A program made the position numbers and the translations under genes. Below are positions 1-11,730 of a stretch of 64,000 bases of DNA, one piece after another; the stretch's first letter is position 1, and each line of letters starts with the position of its first letter. The notes under the pieces are model-generated. The model was not told where the DNA came from and did not search any database. It was given only the letters and a program-made list of their open reading frames with translations. The stretch comes from Toxonevra muliebris (Eukaryota; Arthropoda; Insecta; Diptera; Pallopteridae), in assembly GCA_963691655.1 (NCBI GenBank), contig OY829326.1, forward strand, positions 110,953,388 through 111,017,387, written 5' to 3'.

Positions 1-673
1 ACTTCTACGGAGCCGAGACATTCCAATGTACCGTGGTTTACTCCTCCATGTATTATTTTTCATTTTAAATATTGTTCAAAAGTTGATTAATGGAAGATTG
101 ATTGTCTATGCTATTTTTTTTAAATACAAAAACAAAAATTCTGAAAAATCTCCTTTTTACCTCGCTTTAGAGGGACTGCCTCTATCAAATACCAAAAATA
201 GCTTCATAAACTAACTTAGACTCATCTGTATACTAGATTTAGTCATAAGAAGTAGATATAGGTTTTTCAGATTTAACGAGTATTCTTATTTCAGTAGTGA
301 AATATTTATTTTGAAATTTGTATACTGCTTCAACTCCAACGAACTAAGTCATTATAATTTATTTATTATTACATACAAATGTATAAGCTCTCATTAAGTT
401 TAGGTATGAGAACAGTCTCTGTAAACCAATTTTTAATTTCTCATCAAAAGATATTCAGAAAGGGAGAGTGTTAAGCGCTGAGATTTGCTTTAGCCATAGC
501 TGAACTGATGCACAGATGCTTAAATGAACAAAGTTTTTTTTCCTTGTCTGAGTTTTTACAGCTGCAAACGTGGGTATTGTGGGAGAAACAGAGTATGATC
601 TCTAGTATTCTTACCAGCCAGTGCCCTGTGGGGACAGATCTAAAAAATATTACAGAAGTTAGAAACCGTTTGA

Positions 674-737
674 GATTTGAGCCCGAAACAGCTGGGACTC
701 TAGCCTAGCACTCTACCACTAGGCCACAGAGATGGCC
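674..737 (-). repeat. tRNA-like SINE head or tRNA pseudogene
   Basis: On the minus strand an A-box-like stretch (TGGCCTAGTGGTAGAGTG) is followed by an anticodon-arm-like hairpin (CTAGG, 7-base loop, CCCAG, one mismatch) and a B-box-like GTTTCGGGCTC. The downstream tail is A/T-rich. The same A-box wording recurs at about 58.75 kb on the same strand, which suggests a dispersed tRNA-derived SINE rather than a working tRNA gene. The acceptor stem does not pair well. Confidence 0.45.
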
Positions 738-920
738 TACAAATATCTGATCGAATTACTAGTTTTACTAGTCTGGTAAGGTTATTATTTGGTAAAATTT
801 TTCAGATTTCAAGTAGTAAGAAAATATGTATATTAAGTCAACTTAATTCATTTACATTCACATTGCCTTTAACATTTTTATATCTCTCAACTAACACACT
901 AGTTTGCAGCAATTCTGACC

Positions 921-1254
921 AATGACATTTGACAGGCTGAGAGGAAAAGCGGGTTAAAATTATTATAAGAGCAAAAGTGAAATAATTTAGAGTGTCAGTG
1001 AAAGAATGGCATAAGTAATACGGTTTAGAGTGAAAATGAAACACCTTAAAAATAAGAACAAAAATGGTATAACAATTCTTTCAGAGCAAGAACAGCATAG
1101 TTTTTTATTCCGTTTTCGCTCTGAACATATTTTGTTTCACTTTTGCTCTGAAAATATTTCGTTTCGATTTTGCTCTTAATTAAAATTATTCTATTTTTTT
1201 CTGAACGAAGAAGTTATACCACTTTTTCTCTCAGCCTCTCATTTGGCAGCCATT
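921..1254. repeat. MITE-like inverted repeat with internal AGAGCAAAAGTGAAA repeats
   Basis: The left end AATGACATTTGACAGGCTGAGAG matches the reverse complement of the right end (.. CTCTCAGCCTCTCATTTGGC .. at 1228-1254). Inside, AGAGCAAAAGTGAAA-like motifs occur on the left in direct orientation and at 1118-1183 as two to three tandem inverse copies of about 27 bases (TTTTGCTCTGAAAATATTTCG). No coding capacity. The class is unknown. Confidence 0.55.
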
Positions 1255-3300
1255 TCTTATCTAAAATCAAGCGCTGAATCCGAAAATGAATTAAAACAAA
1301 TATATATATAGCTTAGTTTTATTTAAAACTTGATTGCGCTACGGTCTAGTCACTTTACATTGGATACACTATTTCTTATAGATCATCCTGTTGCTGGTAG
1401 AGAGATTTCAACTAATACTACGCAAGTAAATTTTGGTCGGAATGAAACTCAAAGAAGTATAATTTTAATCTTATTGCTCCAGGTAGTCTAAATGATTCGT
1501 ATAGAAAACCAAAGCGAGCACATCCATTATGTAAGCAATGTGATTAATTTAAGAGTTCCAGGCCAATTTTTTTTATTTTATTTTTTTATTTAATGTAATT
1601 TTCCTCAATGTTTTAATGTAAACAGAGAAAACTTTTTCAAATTATTGTAGTAGTAATCACTGTTACAAAAAATATGTTCACATTACGAGTAGCTTTAGAT
1701 TTCACTAAATATTTAAGTTAACCAAAAAACATGGTTCTATATTTTCATTAGTGCAGCTTTAAATGTACATAGGTATAAAAAAATTAGGCTCTTTTGCTAA
1801 TTGAAAAACAGAGTTTTTAAAGGCTATTTTTATTACAAACCAAACAGGTATCCTGTTTGTTTTAAAGTAGTTACATGATGAATGAAATATAAAGAATCAA
1901 AAAAGCTTGAAAGTACTTTACAATGAAAGTAATACAAAATTACATACAGCAGTACACGTAGTTACAATTTTCTATGTGGGTATTCAGAAAAACAACACAG
2001 TCATAGAGCAGCAGGGAACGCTCGCACACAAGCATAACATTGGAGTGTTTATATTTGGTTGTGGGTGTTGGCGTATGTGCATACATACATATATGTATGT
2101 ATGCATTCAAACTACATTAGCGTATAGATATATGCATGTATTTATAAGCATATAAACATACTTACATATAGATTCGCTACTGCTGTGAACAGTGAACAAC
2201 ATTTTGTGTTTGTGTTGGCTTAATTATGCAAAACATGTTGCAAATCTTGCAAGTGCGCAGCTAATTACGAGAAAATATAAAAATACGTTCTATCTGTTCT
2301 CTCTCTCTCTCTCTCTCTTTCAGTCTCTTTCGTTAGAGTGCATGTATATGAGCTAGAATCATTGAACATATGTGAAAATGTGTATTTATGTAAATGTGTT
2401 GAATATTCTGTGGGCTTTTATATAGCTTCAAATGGTTGTTGAAGTGCTTCTGTTTATGCAACTTTAAATTAATAATGTGGTCATTTTGCCATTGAAAAGT
2501 GTTTATTATTATTACTGCTAACTATTATAATTATAAATACTTTTGTTTGAGTATGTGTGTGTGTATATTTATACGAGGGCACTTCATACCACTAAACAAA
2601 GCATTAATAATTATTAGAATCTTTTTATTAATAATTTACTGTTAAGCTGCTATCACTTGTCTATCTCTATTGGTATATTGTTTTCTATTTAATTTTTAAA
2701 CAATAAGTTTTCTTTTTTATTTAAATTTCAATGAAAAAAGTGAGAAAAAATTAATTTGGAAGTAGCTGTGAAAATAATGTAAAAATAATATTTTCTACAT
2801 TAATGAAGTAAAATTTTGCCTTCGTAGAATTTTTATGCAGATTTGTTTATTTTGCTTAGGTTTCTTGTGCAAAGTTCGAAGTTGCTTGCCCTAATTAAAG
2901 TTGTAAAATTGCAAAATAAATATTATAAGGTTTCACCTGCTTTTTATTGCTTTTTCATGTGCAATAGCTCTTTTTATTTTGTTTTAGAATTGCCACCTAT
3001 GCAGTGAATAAGGAAGGCTGAAGGCGGATGCTGAATTCAGACTTGCATTATATTTTAATTATGGAATGCATATATCACTGTTTAAATTTTATTGCATGTA
3101 GCTTATTTGATCTTAATTTAGGTCTGGCAGCCATTCTACATCTGAGATTTATAATGCATTTTTCATATAAGCTTTAATTTCTTTATATTTCTATCTCATT
3201 TTTACTATCTATTTTTTCTACCTCTCTCTTTCAAACAGGCGTTCAGCTTGCGACCGTGGGGACAGCCTCTAAGAATATAATAGTATACTCTGATGTTCCT
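1255..3300. other. AT-rich non-coding DNA with simple repeats
   Basis: No coding region supported. Holds a (CT)n tract at about 2299-2320, short (GT)n/(TATG)n stretches near 2085-2160 and 2550, and AT-rich DNA. The frame at 1907-2155 spans a TATG microsatellite and looks like chance. Confidence 0.6.
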
Positions 3301-3319
3301 TAGATAAGACGGAATAGGG

Positions 3320-3985
3320 CTGATATTCGTCAATCGTTTTGACGATACTTTTGCCTCACGTAATCATTGAAATATAAGATCGTTTGCTTGATATCGTTTT
3401 TACAATCACGTATCGTCAAAAGTTTTTAAATACTATCGCCTCGATGATTGAGTTTGTACGATAGCTTATCTGGTATCTTTTTGATTTTTTTTCACTATCA
3501 CATTATGTTGTTCATGGAACGAGGGTAATAAAATTAAAAGCTACTAGTATTTTTGTGGCAACAAAGCCATTCGGAGATACGTCAGATCCTCTATCTCTGT
3601 TTTAACTCCAGCCTCCTTCCCTAACCCATTTTCGGCACATAGTTTTTTTTTTTTTTAATCTGGGTGCTCCTCCATGTAAATAATTACATTTGTAAGGGTG
3701 TAGCTGATCTATGTTTAATTGATTTTTATTTCCATTTATTGAATTTTAATTGATACTTATATTTTTCAAATTTAGTTTTCAGACATTTTTTGTAAATTGA
3801 ATTTTTGAAAGATCAAATGAAGTTTCCAGTAGCTCTTAATCTGTAAAGTAAATATAAACGATATACGAAAACATAGGCGGCAAGAAATTGATGAGCTTAC
3901 GTGAATCAAACCACATACGATATCGTTTAATGGTTATCGTTCTGACGACAATCGTCTAGAAGTTATGTGATGAGAGGCTTTCTTA
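3320..3985. repeat. ATCGT-rich repeat region, possibly a decayed DNA element
   Basis: Two clusters, 3330-3470 and 3895-3965, carry many ATCGT/ACGAT words in both orientations (for example TCGTCAATCGTTTTGACGATAC and CGATATCGTTTAATGGTTATCG). They bracket about 430 bases of AT-rich sequence. The arrangement resembles subterminal motif clusters at the two ends of a DNA transposon, but I could not define clean termini or a target duplication. Confidence 0.35.
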
Positions 3986-4459
3986 AATTATATTCTAGAT
4001 ATGCACAAATAATAAAAAAGTGAGTGAAAAAAATCGTTAAATTTTTACAACGATATTTAATATATTTTGCATTCTTTATTCTATGCAAAGGACTACATTG
4101 AGTATGAGTGATATTTATTTCCTGCTATGCATAATGACAACAAAAATATTCTGAAAATGCTTATTAAGTGAAAACTGAAATTTATTATTACACATTAAAC
4201 CGCTCATTAAGGGTTAAAGGTTGTATTTTTTGAATTCGTAAGCCTGGAGATTTCTTTCTAGTACAGTACAAGATTTTATTAAAAGTGATGAACCACAGTG
4301 CGTATGAGTGACATTCATCTATCGAAGTCGAAGCCTAAAACTATGCATATATTTATTTATACTGTTTCAAAAGAACACAGTAGTCTTTATTTATAAATAT
4401 TAATGACCAATAAATAACTTAAAATCACTTAATGCTCAATTTACAATATTTGTGAGTCA

Positions 4460-5540
4460 TTTCATTTGAAATCGTCTGAAAAATAAAAATTTCATTGATG
4501 CTCTATTCCAGATCTTGCTCAAGCTTTGTGAGAATCTTCTTTAGGGTTCTAAAGAAGGAAGTCCGACGTTATAAATTTTTCTCATGCTCCACCTCACGAC
4601 AGCGCGAATTAAAAGATTGGAAAAGTGTAATTTTAATGCTTTCCTTTTTTAACTGTAGAACTGGTTTGGTTAAAGATATCTTCACGTTTGAGATGGCGTT
4701 CTAAAGCTAAAAGATAGTAGTTTTTGTAAATTTAATTTAAATCCACATATTTATAATCCACGATTAATAACGCCAGGCTGAAAATATGTATGTTTTTCCG
4801 ATTTTTCGTGGATTTTAGCTGACTTCAGTATCCATATGGTAGAATGTAAGCAGCTAATGCTTCTCAGCCATTAAGGGCACATCTTTCAAAGGAAAATAAG
4901 CCTACGATTGGCTGGTGACTCCTGCTCCTTATAAAAAATAACGGTACTTGCAGTTTATGAATTTCAAAAACTTGCATACTTTAGACTATAAAATTGACGT
5001 GTGTGGGACGAAGTGCGAAACTGAAAATTTCATAGTATTTAGTTCTTAACTCAAACTTTAAAACCCTGTAATCTCGCTTTGTAATTTTCATAGCTTGCGC
5101 GTATTGGTGGAACCAGCCTACCGTAGGTTTATTTTCTTTTGAAAGATGTGCCCTTGATGGCTGAGAAACATTAGCTGCTTACATTCAAACGTATGGATAC
5201 TGGAGTCATCTAAAAACCACGAAAAGTCAGAAAAATATACATATTTGCAGCCTGGTGTTCTTAGTCGTGGGTACTAAATATGTAGATTTAAATTAAATTT
5301 AAAAATATTACTATCTTTTAGCTTTAGCACGCTATCTCAAACGTGAAGATATTTTTAACCAAACCAATTTTACAGTTAAAAAAAAAACATTAAAATTACG
5401 CTTTTTTAATTTTTTAGTTCGCGCTGTCGCGAAGTGGAGTTCGTTCTTTGGAGCCCTAAAGAAGATTCTCACAAAGTTTGAGCAAAATCCGAGGTGACCT
5501 GGCTTTGCTGACTAGACGATTTCATATGGAATAACTCTTG
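4460..5540. repeat. Foldback repeat with arms of about 450 bases
   Basis: The left arm (about 4460-4925) is repeated as its reverse complement at about 5110-5540. Matching landmarks are TTTGTGAGAATCTTCTTTAG (4523 on) against CTAAAGAAGATTCTCACAAA (5455 on), ACGTGAAGATATTTTTAACC against the 4665-4690 segment, and AGGGCACATCTTTCAAA (about 4874) against TTTGAAAGATGTGCCCT (about 5140). The loop is about 180 bases. No convincing target duplication or transposase. It is a non-autonomous foldback or MITE-type element downstream of the last dpr exon found. Confidence 0.8.
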
Positions 5541-6145
5541 TGCCTTAGAGGAACAATTTTCAATTAGGTTATTATATAGATGTAATTCATGGCCTTGAAC
5601 TTTTTACAAAAAAGTTATAACGTACCAGCCTTTATGTATCTTTGGAACAATTAATCAGGCAGTGTATTTTTTCGGAAGATCATTGGTGTACCACGACACG
5701 GAAATTAATTAATTTTAATTTGTTTTTCTCTGTAATCAAACTCAGTGTCCATCACATCCCGCAATCTCATACTCCTCCTTCCAACTTTTATAAGGAACTA
5801 TTTTAAATGCAAAATAATCTTGGTAGCATTATTCATAATATATTAAGTTTACCAATTAATCAATTTAAAGTTTTTCATTTACAAAATCTTTACAAATACC
5901 AATTAAATAAAAGTAAAATTTATACACAAATTGATTTATTGCTAAAGCCACATCATTAAATTGCAATTAATGGTTTTGTTAACCAAAGAAGCTGCTGTAA
6001 ATTAGCCACATCCGCTAGTAGGCAGCATCTTAACAAAACAGTTGCTGAAGCTGCGTACAGGATTCACGTTTTCAAATACAACTACAGCTACTCAACATTG
6101 CGAATACGAATAAACTTCAATGCTTAGCTGAGCGAGCAGACTTAC

Positions 6146-6270
6146 CTGTCAGCACTTGTACCTGCACAATAGCGGTAAAAAGTTTTCCTATTGAGCAGGA
6201 ATAATTTCCGCTGTCCGAGAGTTTAGCATCTGGTATGGAAATGCGACTATTTAGCCATTTTTCCGTTGTG
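6146..6270 (-). CDS. dpr7: dpr7-like gene, exon with end of Ig domain 2
   Basis: This 125-base exon was found by reading the reverse complement. Acceptor (TCTCCATTTACAG) precedes 6270 and GTAAGT follows 6146. It encodes TTEKWLNSRISIPDAKL then SDSGNYSCSIG (D-x-G-x-Y-x-C, second Cys of Ig2) and the G strand FTAIVQVQVLTG. The first base completes the Ser codon begun in the 8.8-kb exon, so the frame is open across the join. It ends with a single G, so at least one more exon, carrying the C-terminal membrane-anchor tail, is needed downstream on the minus strand. I could not identify that exon between 1 and 6145; it may lie outside the window. The D-E intron is about 2.5 kb and contains a Tc1-like element. 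Confidence 0.9.
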
Positions 6271-6591
6271 CTGTAAATGGAGAAAGAGAGGCAAAGAGGA
6301 TGAAAAAATGTAAAACATATTGCTTTATTAATTTGAAGCAGAAAAACATTCCAAAACTGTAAATTTCGAAGTTTAGTTTAAAAATTTGAAACTTAAACTA
6401 AAAGCAAAATTACATAAGCTTTTGATATTTAACTCCAACATTTTCTGTAGAAATTCAGGTGGATATTATTAGTCATAATAAGTTAAAAAGTCGATCTTAA
6501 AATATTTGATGTTGGGGCTTTAGGAAATTAAAGAGCTGTATAAAGCTGTATATAAAAAATCCATATAAACTGACACACGCGCACATACATA

Positions 6592-8168
6592 CAGTGTAGG
6601 ACAAAACTAAAGCACGGATTCTTTCTTGTTTGCATTTTGTTCAGTAATATTGTAAAACATGCGTAGACTGAAATTTTTTATGAATGTAGTAAGAATATAC
6701 ACTCGTTGTAATAAAATATAATATTATTTATCACATAAAATAAAAATATTAACTCAAAAGTAACAAAATGCATAAAACTAGCGCGACAAAACTAAAGCAC
6801 ATATAGAATAAATTAATAGAAATGTTCGATTTCTGCACTATTTTGTAGCATATCCATTATTTTTCAGAGCTTTTGCACATTCACGTGGCATGGACTCAAT
6901 AAAATTCCTCAAAACGTTCACAGAAATGTTATTCCATGCAATCTCCGATTGGTAGAAAGTAGAATTCTTGTTTTTATCGTTTATGCGCTGAATTTTACGA
7001 TTTATAATTTCCTATAAATTTTTTGGGATTGAGATTGAGTGAATGTGTCGGCCACTACAAAATACTGATCTTATTGACAACAATCCACTCTTTTACACAC
7101 CGTGCTGGTATCGCCATCGTGCTGGTATCGCCATCGTGCTGGTAGACTTGTATTAACAGCAGATCTTCCGCAGTATAAGGTAACATAACATTCTGGGGGA
7201 TATCTTTGCACATTAGACGGCTCATTATACCTCTTATTTTATGAATTGAACTGATTCCCTGACTGAAAAAAATCACTAGAGCACTACGTTGCCTCCCCCG
7301 TATTATATGGTGCTTTTCAAATAACGCGGATTTCATCGTTGTCCTTTTGGTCTGCACACTAGCTATAATCCTTCGCAACCTTTCGTGTTAAATATCGATT
7401 CATCAGTAAGAAGCACGGTCTGTCATTTGGCAGTAGCCCAGAAAAAGTGCGCGGCTTCAAATTCGACCCTTGCCTGTCGATTCTTTCGAGAAATAAATGG
7501 ATTTTTTACGCTTTGGTATGTTCCTAAGCCACCTTCCACAGCTCGTCGTTGGATAAACCTGTGTGAAATGTTTAAATGCAATTTATTTCCAAAAGAATCA
7601 TTTTTTTTATAAACCGAATGATGGCCTGATCCTCACGTTTGGCTGTGCCCTGCGGTCTGCCACCTCTATATTTAGTATTTAAAAATTTAAAATTAACGTA
7701 ATGGCGAATACACATTTTTTTTACAATGCATGTCACTGATTCAGCTTTATTAAATCCACTTAGAATATTTTCTCTAAATTGTGCAGAATATTTATTTCGA
7801 GCAATTTTGGGAAGCGAAATGCGAACGGTGACAGTGAATGATAACCAACAACTTATATAAGCATCCAATTTTTTTTAAAACCTGTTTTTTGTTTTCCAAA
7901 ATAACGGGTTTCTAGTTTAAAGATAGCTGTTGTTGTTGTTGTTTGTGCTTTAGTTTTGTCGCAGCAGGTTTAGGCATATTGTGCAATGTTAATAAAAAAA
8001 GAAAAACGCTACACAGTTTTGAATGTAATTTTGTTTTAACAAGTACATAAATATATTGTACTAAATTTATAAAACAAAAAAAAATGTGGGAATACTTGCA
8101 TATTTTTGAATTTTATTGAACTAAATATTGACAAGGAAGAGTTCGTGCTTTAGTTTTGTCCGACACTG
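6592..8168 (-). mobile_element. Tc1-like transposon, decayed, with IR/DR ends (copy 1)
   Basis: Complete from end to end: TA duplications at 6590-6591 and 8169-8170, and inverted ends of the form CAGTGTCGGACAAAACTAAA (left end GTAGG). A second copy of ACAAAACTAAAGCAC sits about 185-200 bases inside each end (6785-6800; reverse complement 7945-7960), the inverted-repeat/direct-repeat layout of some Tc1-like families. The minus-strand transposase is broken. An N-terminal helix-turn-helix part lies at 7572-7868 (ARNKYSAQFRENILSGFNKA) and a DDE-core part at 7055-7378 (ASVQTKRTTMKSALFEKHH). A TDES-like first catalytic stretch is readable near 7400. Three tandem 17-base units (CGTGCTGGTATCGCCAT, third partial) at about 7101-7145 disrupt the catalytic region. 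It lies in an intron of the dpr gene. Confidence 0.85.
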
Positions 8169-8170
8169 TA

Positions 8171-8801
8171 TATCAACATTATTGCCTTCGGCAAGTATGA
8201 GTATACAACAGCAAATACAATTAATTAATTTGCAGTCAGTCGTTGGACTTAGCATTTCACTGTTGTATTGTAGTTGTTTCAGTGTTTATTGTTGTGACTT
8301 TTGAGTACCTGGAGTGTTCTTGTTGTTGTTCGGATATTGAATATGTATGTCCAAAACAGAGAGAAAGAGCAGAGCTAGAAACAAATTTTAGCATGCATTT
8401 GATTTATTTATAGATAAATTCGCTGGTCTGTTGTGGTTGTTGTTGTTATTACTGCTGTGTTTCGGTATTAGTGTTTACAATTGTATTTATGTATACACTT
8501 ACCATTAGTTGGGTATGTATTTTGGGGCTTAATGTCTCTTCTGTTTTCATAGTTATTGTTTCTTAACCAAGAGTTATTGCATATATTCCTAAATTGTTAA
8601 TGAATTTTCTCAGATTCTTAAGTATGTAATCACCAAAATGTTTTCTAATTGTTGTTGCCGCTGCTTAACAAGTTTTCACACACATGTACACAAATACGCA
8701 CATAAATATATACATATATATACATATTTATGTAGGTAAGTAATACACACTTTATGCACACATATATATACATAAAATTTATGATTCACATAAGTATTTA
8801 C
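8171..8801. other. Intron sequence, no gene
   Basis: Remainder of the intron between the two Ig2 exons. Contains TTG-rich stretches (TGTTGTTGTT near 8320 and 8440) and (TATA/CATA)n near 8700-8770. Nothing else seen. Confidence 0.7.
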
Positions 8802-9156
8802 CTTGCTCGTTTTACTGCTGTCGCCGGTAGCGTTTCTTCATCTTTTGACCAAAATATGAAATTATTAAATTGTTTTTCCAGACCTTGTCCCTGTTGTTTA
8901 TTTAATGTTTGGTTTGTGCTTGTAAATAATTCATTATATCCAGCACCGTTACGATTTCCTCCTGTATTTGTTTTGTGCGCATTGATTTTGCTTGTTTGAT
9001 TTTGGTCGTATGGTTGTATTGATTTCATAATGCTCAGCTTTTCTTTCTGTACAAAACTTTTGGATACCTGACATTGCAAGTCGATGGTGCTGCCCGATTT
9101 GTAATATCGATCGCCAACTTCTCGTTCCTGATCATCGATTAATCGTAATGGAGGTT
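8802..9156 (-). CDS. dpr7: dpr7-like gene, exon with first half of Ig domain 2 and its insertion
   Basis: Acceptor (TTCTTTTACAG) precedes 9156 and GTAAAT follows 8802. The exon starts EPPLRLIDDQEREVGDRYY, then STIDLQCQV, the B strand with the first Cys of Ig2. An insertion of roughly 60 residues, polar and Asn/Gln/Lys-rich with NQT sequons, separates it from the C-strand-like FIFWSKDEE. Most DPR paralogues have a compact Ig2. From memory, Drosophila dpr7 carries a long loop at this place and starts this exon in almost the same way, which is my reason for choosing dpr7. The exon is 355 bases and ends with two bases (AG) that form Ser with the next exon. The insertion is expected to lie outside the Ig fold between strands B and C. 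Confidence 0.85.
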
Positions 9157-10354
9157 CTGTAAAAGAAGTTAAAATCACATAATTTTGCTAAAATTATACA
9201 AAGAGATTAACTTTAGAAAATATATTGCAAAACATGTAAAATATTTTGCATTTCTTAGCATATTTTTTAACATAAGTTTACTTTTAAATAATGATTCTCT
9301 GAACTTTCTATTGAAAGCAAAAATGATCAAGGAGTTTTAGGACTATCTTTTGATTTTTTTTTACAAAGAAGAGCATATATTAAAATTGCTACACAGATAG
9401 ATAAATGCACAAGTTCAGCAAATTTCATTTAGATTACAAAAAAAAAAAAAAACTGCTTGTTTAACAGCACTTTAAATTTTGAATTTTTGCTTCGAAGGTT
9501 ATAACTTTATGAATGTATAAGTGCATAATTAAAGATTTTTCGGTTCAGTTAGAACCTGTAGCTCTATTACGAATGACTTTTGGTGAAAATATTTGGTTCA
9601 AAATATCTCCAGAGCTGATGGAGTAAAATCAGTTTTGGATTCAGCGTGCCCAAATTACTCTAGAAACTTTTTTATCTACCCTGCACCAAAATGGCTGTAC
9701 GCCTGTGCTATTGAAAATTCTTGTTGAAAGTTAAACATGTGCATTAGATCCGATAATACCTTCCTCTTCACAAGATCGAAGCAAAAAGTTTTGTATTTCA
9801 AATAAAGACACTAAACAAATTGTATCAAAAGAAAATACAATTACAATTCCAAAAGAATAGATTCAGTTTGTTTGTATAAAATCACATCTACAATTATGAG
9901 ACAAGAAGAAAATAATCAAGAAAAGAGCTTCTTCTAATTACAATAAAAACACAAAACAACAACAATATAGAAATTAAGCTTTTGTACAGCAAAAACTCAA
10001 AGAAACTGCAAGCAAAGCAATTTTTTGTGTACACAGTAGGAAGCTGCGTGCTGCGGTGCGCTTAATATAAATGACCAAGTCAGAAGTGACAACAAGTGAC
10101 AATCAGAATAAAGAATGAAAAGAACAGAACAGAAAAGGAAACTAAACTAAGCGAAATTCTTTTGTGTGCCATGCTTTTTTCACAACAACAATTCACAAGA
10201 TAATTCTATTATCAGCAACCACATTTTGCTATTTCTTGTTTTTGCCGCTTTCATGCTTTCAAAAGCAATTATTATGGGTAGTTTATTTTTAGGGTTTATT
10301 CTCTTTCTGTTTTTTCCTACTTTCTTTTCTGTTACATTATTTTATAACACTTAC
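9157..10354. other. Intron between Ig1 and Ig2 exons
   Basis: About 1.2 kb of AT-rich intron bounded by GTAAGT and TTTTACAG on the minus strand. The forward frame at 10166-10378 is AT-rich chance sequence overlapping the exon end. Nothing else is recognised. Confidence 0.75.
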
Positions 10355-10568
10355 CCAGAATGGTTAAATTTGTTGTAAAAACACGCGGTGGATGTGTAGA
10401 AACTTGGCACATGTAAACGCCGGCATCTTCTTTTTGCGTCGGATTAATAAGTAGACGCCAATTATTGGGATACTGAAATTTGACGCGTATTCTTGGATCG
10501 CCGCTGTAAGTAACATTACCCACTGTTAGCAGGGATACCTTCTCGGTGGTACGCCGCACCCACATAAC
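10355..10568 (-). CDS. dpr7: dpr7-like gene, exon with core of Ig domain 1
   Basis: Acceptor (TTCCTCAG) precedes 10568 and GTAAGT follows 10355. It encodes VMWVRRTTEKVSLLTVG, with the core Trp of the Ig C strand, then DPRIRVKFQ..NNWRLLINPTQ, then the EDAGVYMCQVSTHPP motif (D-x-G-x-Y-x-C, second Cys of Ig1) and the G strand TNLTIL with a glycosylation sequon. This is the most conserved part of the DPR family and the strongest evidence for the gene. The exon is 214 bases and leaves one G that completes Glu with the first two bases of the 9.1-kb exon. Family assignment to DPR is near certain; the paralogue (dpr7) rests on the neighbouring exons. Confidence 0.93.
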
Positions 10569-11730
10569 CTGAGGAAGATAAAAATTTTGGGAAAATATAA
10601 TACGGAAAACAAATAAGAAATAAGTGAAATAAAACGCAACAGAAATTGCGCAAGGGTAACATAATAAAATCATATAATTTAAAACATTGTTTTGTTTTGG
10701 AAACGTGTGTGTGAATTGGTATGGCATTGGTGCCTGGCTTTCTGCTTCTCTACCTTATGTCTTTTTTATTTAGAAGTTCTTCGAGCGTAAGTCGTTGATT
10801 TTGTACCCTTTACGTGTTTTTTTTAATTTTTTGTTTTTGCTTTTCAGCTATTGCGTTTATTGTTTATTTACTTGATAATATATACGCTTACTTTCATATA
10901 CACAAACAAGTAAAAAAAAAAAACAGAAATGTTCCCACTGATGTACGTGCAATTATTTAATGTTACATTAAGCACCTAGGTTTTTTTTTTACCAAAGTGT
11001 ATGAATTTTGTTTAAAAATTTACGTAGCTACTGGCATTTTCTGCTGAATATATTTTGTGTTTGTTTTCAGGGAATTTAAATATTTTTATAGTAGTCTTCA
11101 TTTAAAATCCCCAAAAATGTAAATATGATTCTTATTTTGTAAATATGTTAATTACAAGTTCTTTTTTTAATTTTTTGAGTTAGCACAATTTACGATAGTA
11201 CTTTTTGAATCAGTTTTATTCAATTATTACACAGATCTACTGAGGAATCCATTTTGAAGATGAGGTGAAATCGGAAACCTTTTCACACAATTTTTAAGTA
11301 AAGATATAATTCAATACTTCTAGTATCGTTTTTTTCAGAAAGCGAAAATATGGGGCTAACACGACTCTCCCTGAGATGATTCCGAAACCCATACCTTTTC
11401 CAAAGTTTTGCAAAGAAAAATGACGTCAATGGTTTTGTAGACAGTGTGTTAGAATTTCGTTTGATTCCCGTCTTGATCTGGTGGTTAAAGTGAATGTAAA
11501 TTATAAAAAAGTTTACAAGTACACCAGTTGCAGTGCTTGACTTTCGGATCATCCCATTCTCCAAAAACAATAATAACATTTATAAAAAATTAAAAAAAAC
11601 TGACGAAAATTTATAATTTTTGAAGAAATTATTTTTTGTGTATTAATTAGTTATGAAAAAACATAGATAAACATTTATTTATGTAATTCAATTTAATATC
11701 GAATATTTTAAAATAATAAAAAAATTAATA

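Noticed and set aside
5990..6060. Possible last dpr exon after an ATTTACAG acceptor
   Set aside because: Phase and sequence do not give a plausible C-terminal tail; distance to the previous donor is only about 130 bases.
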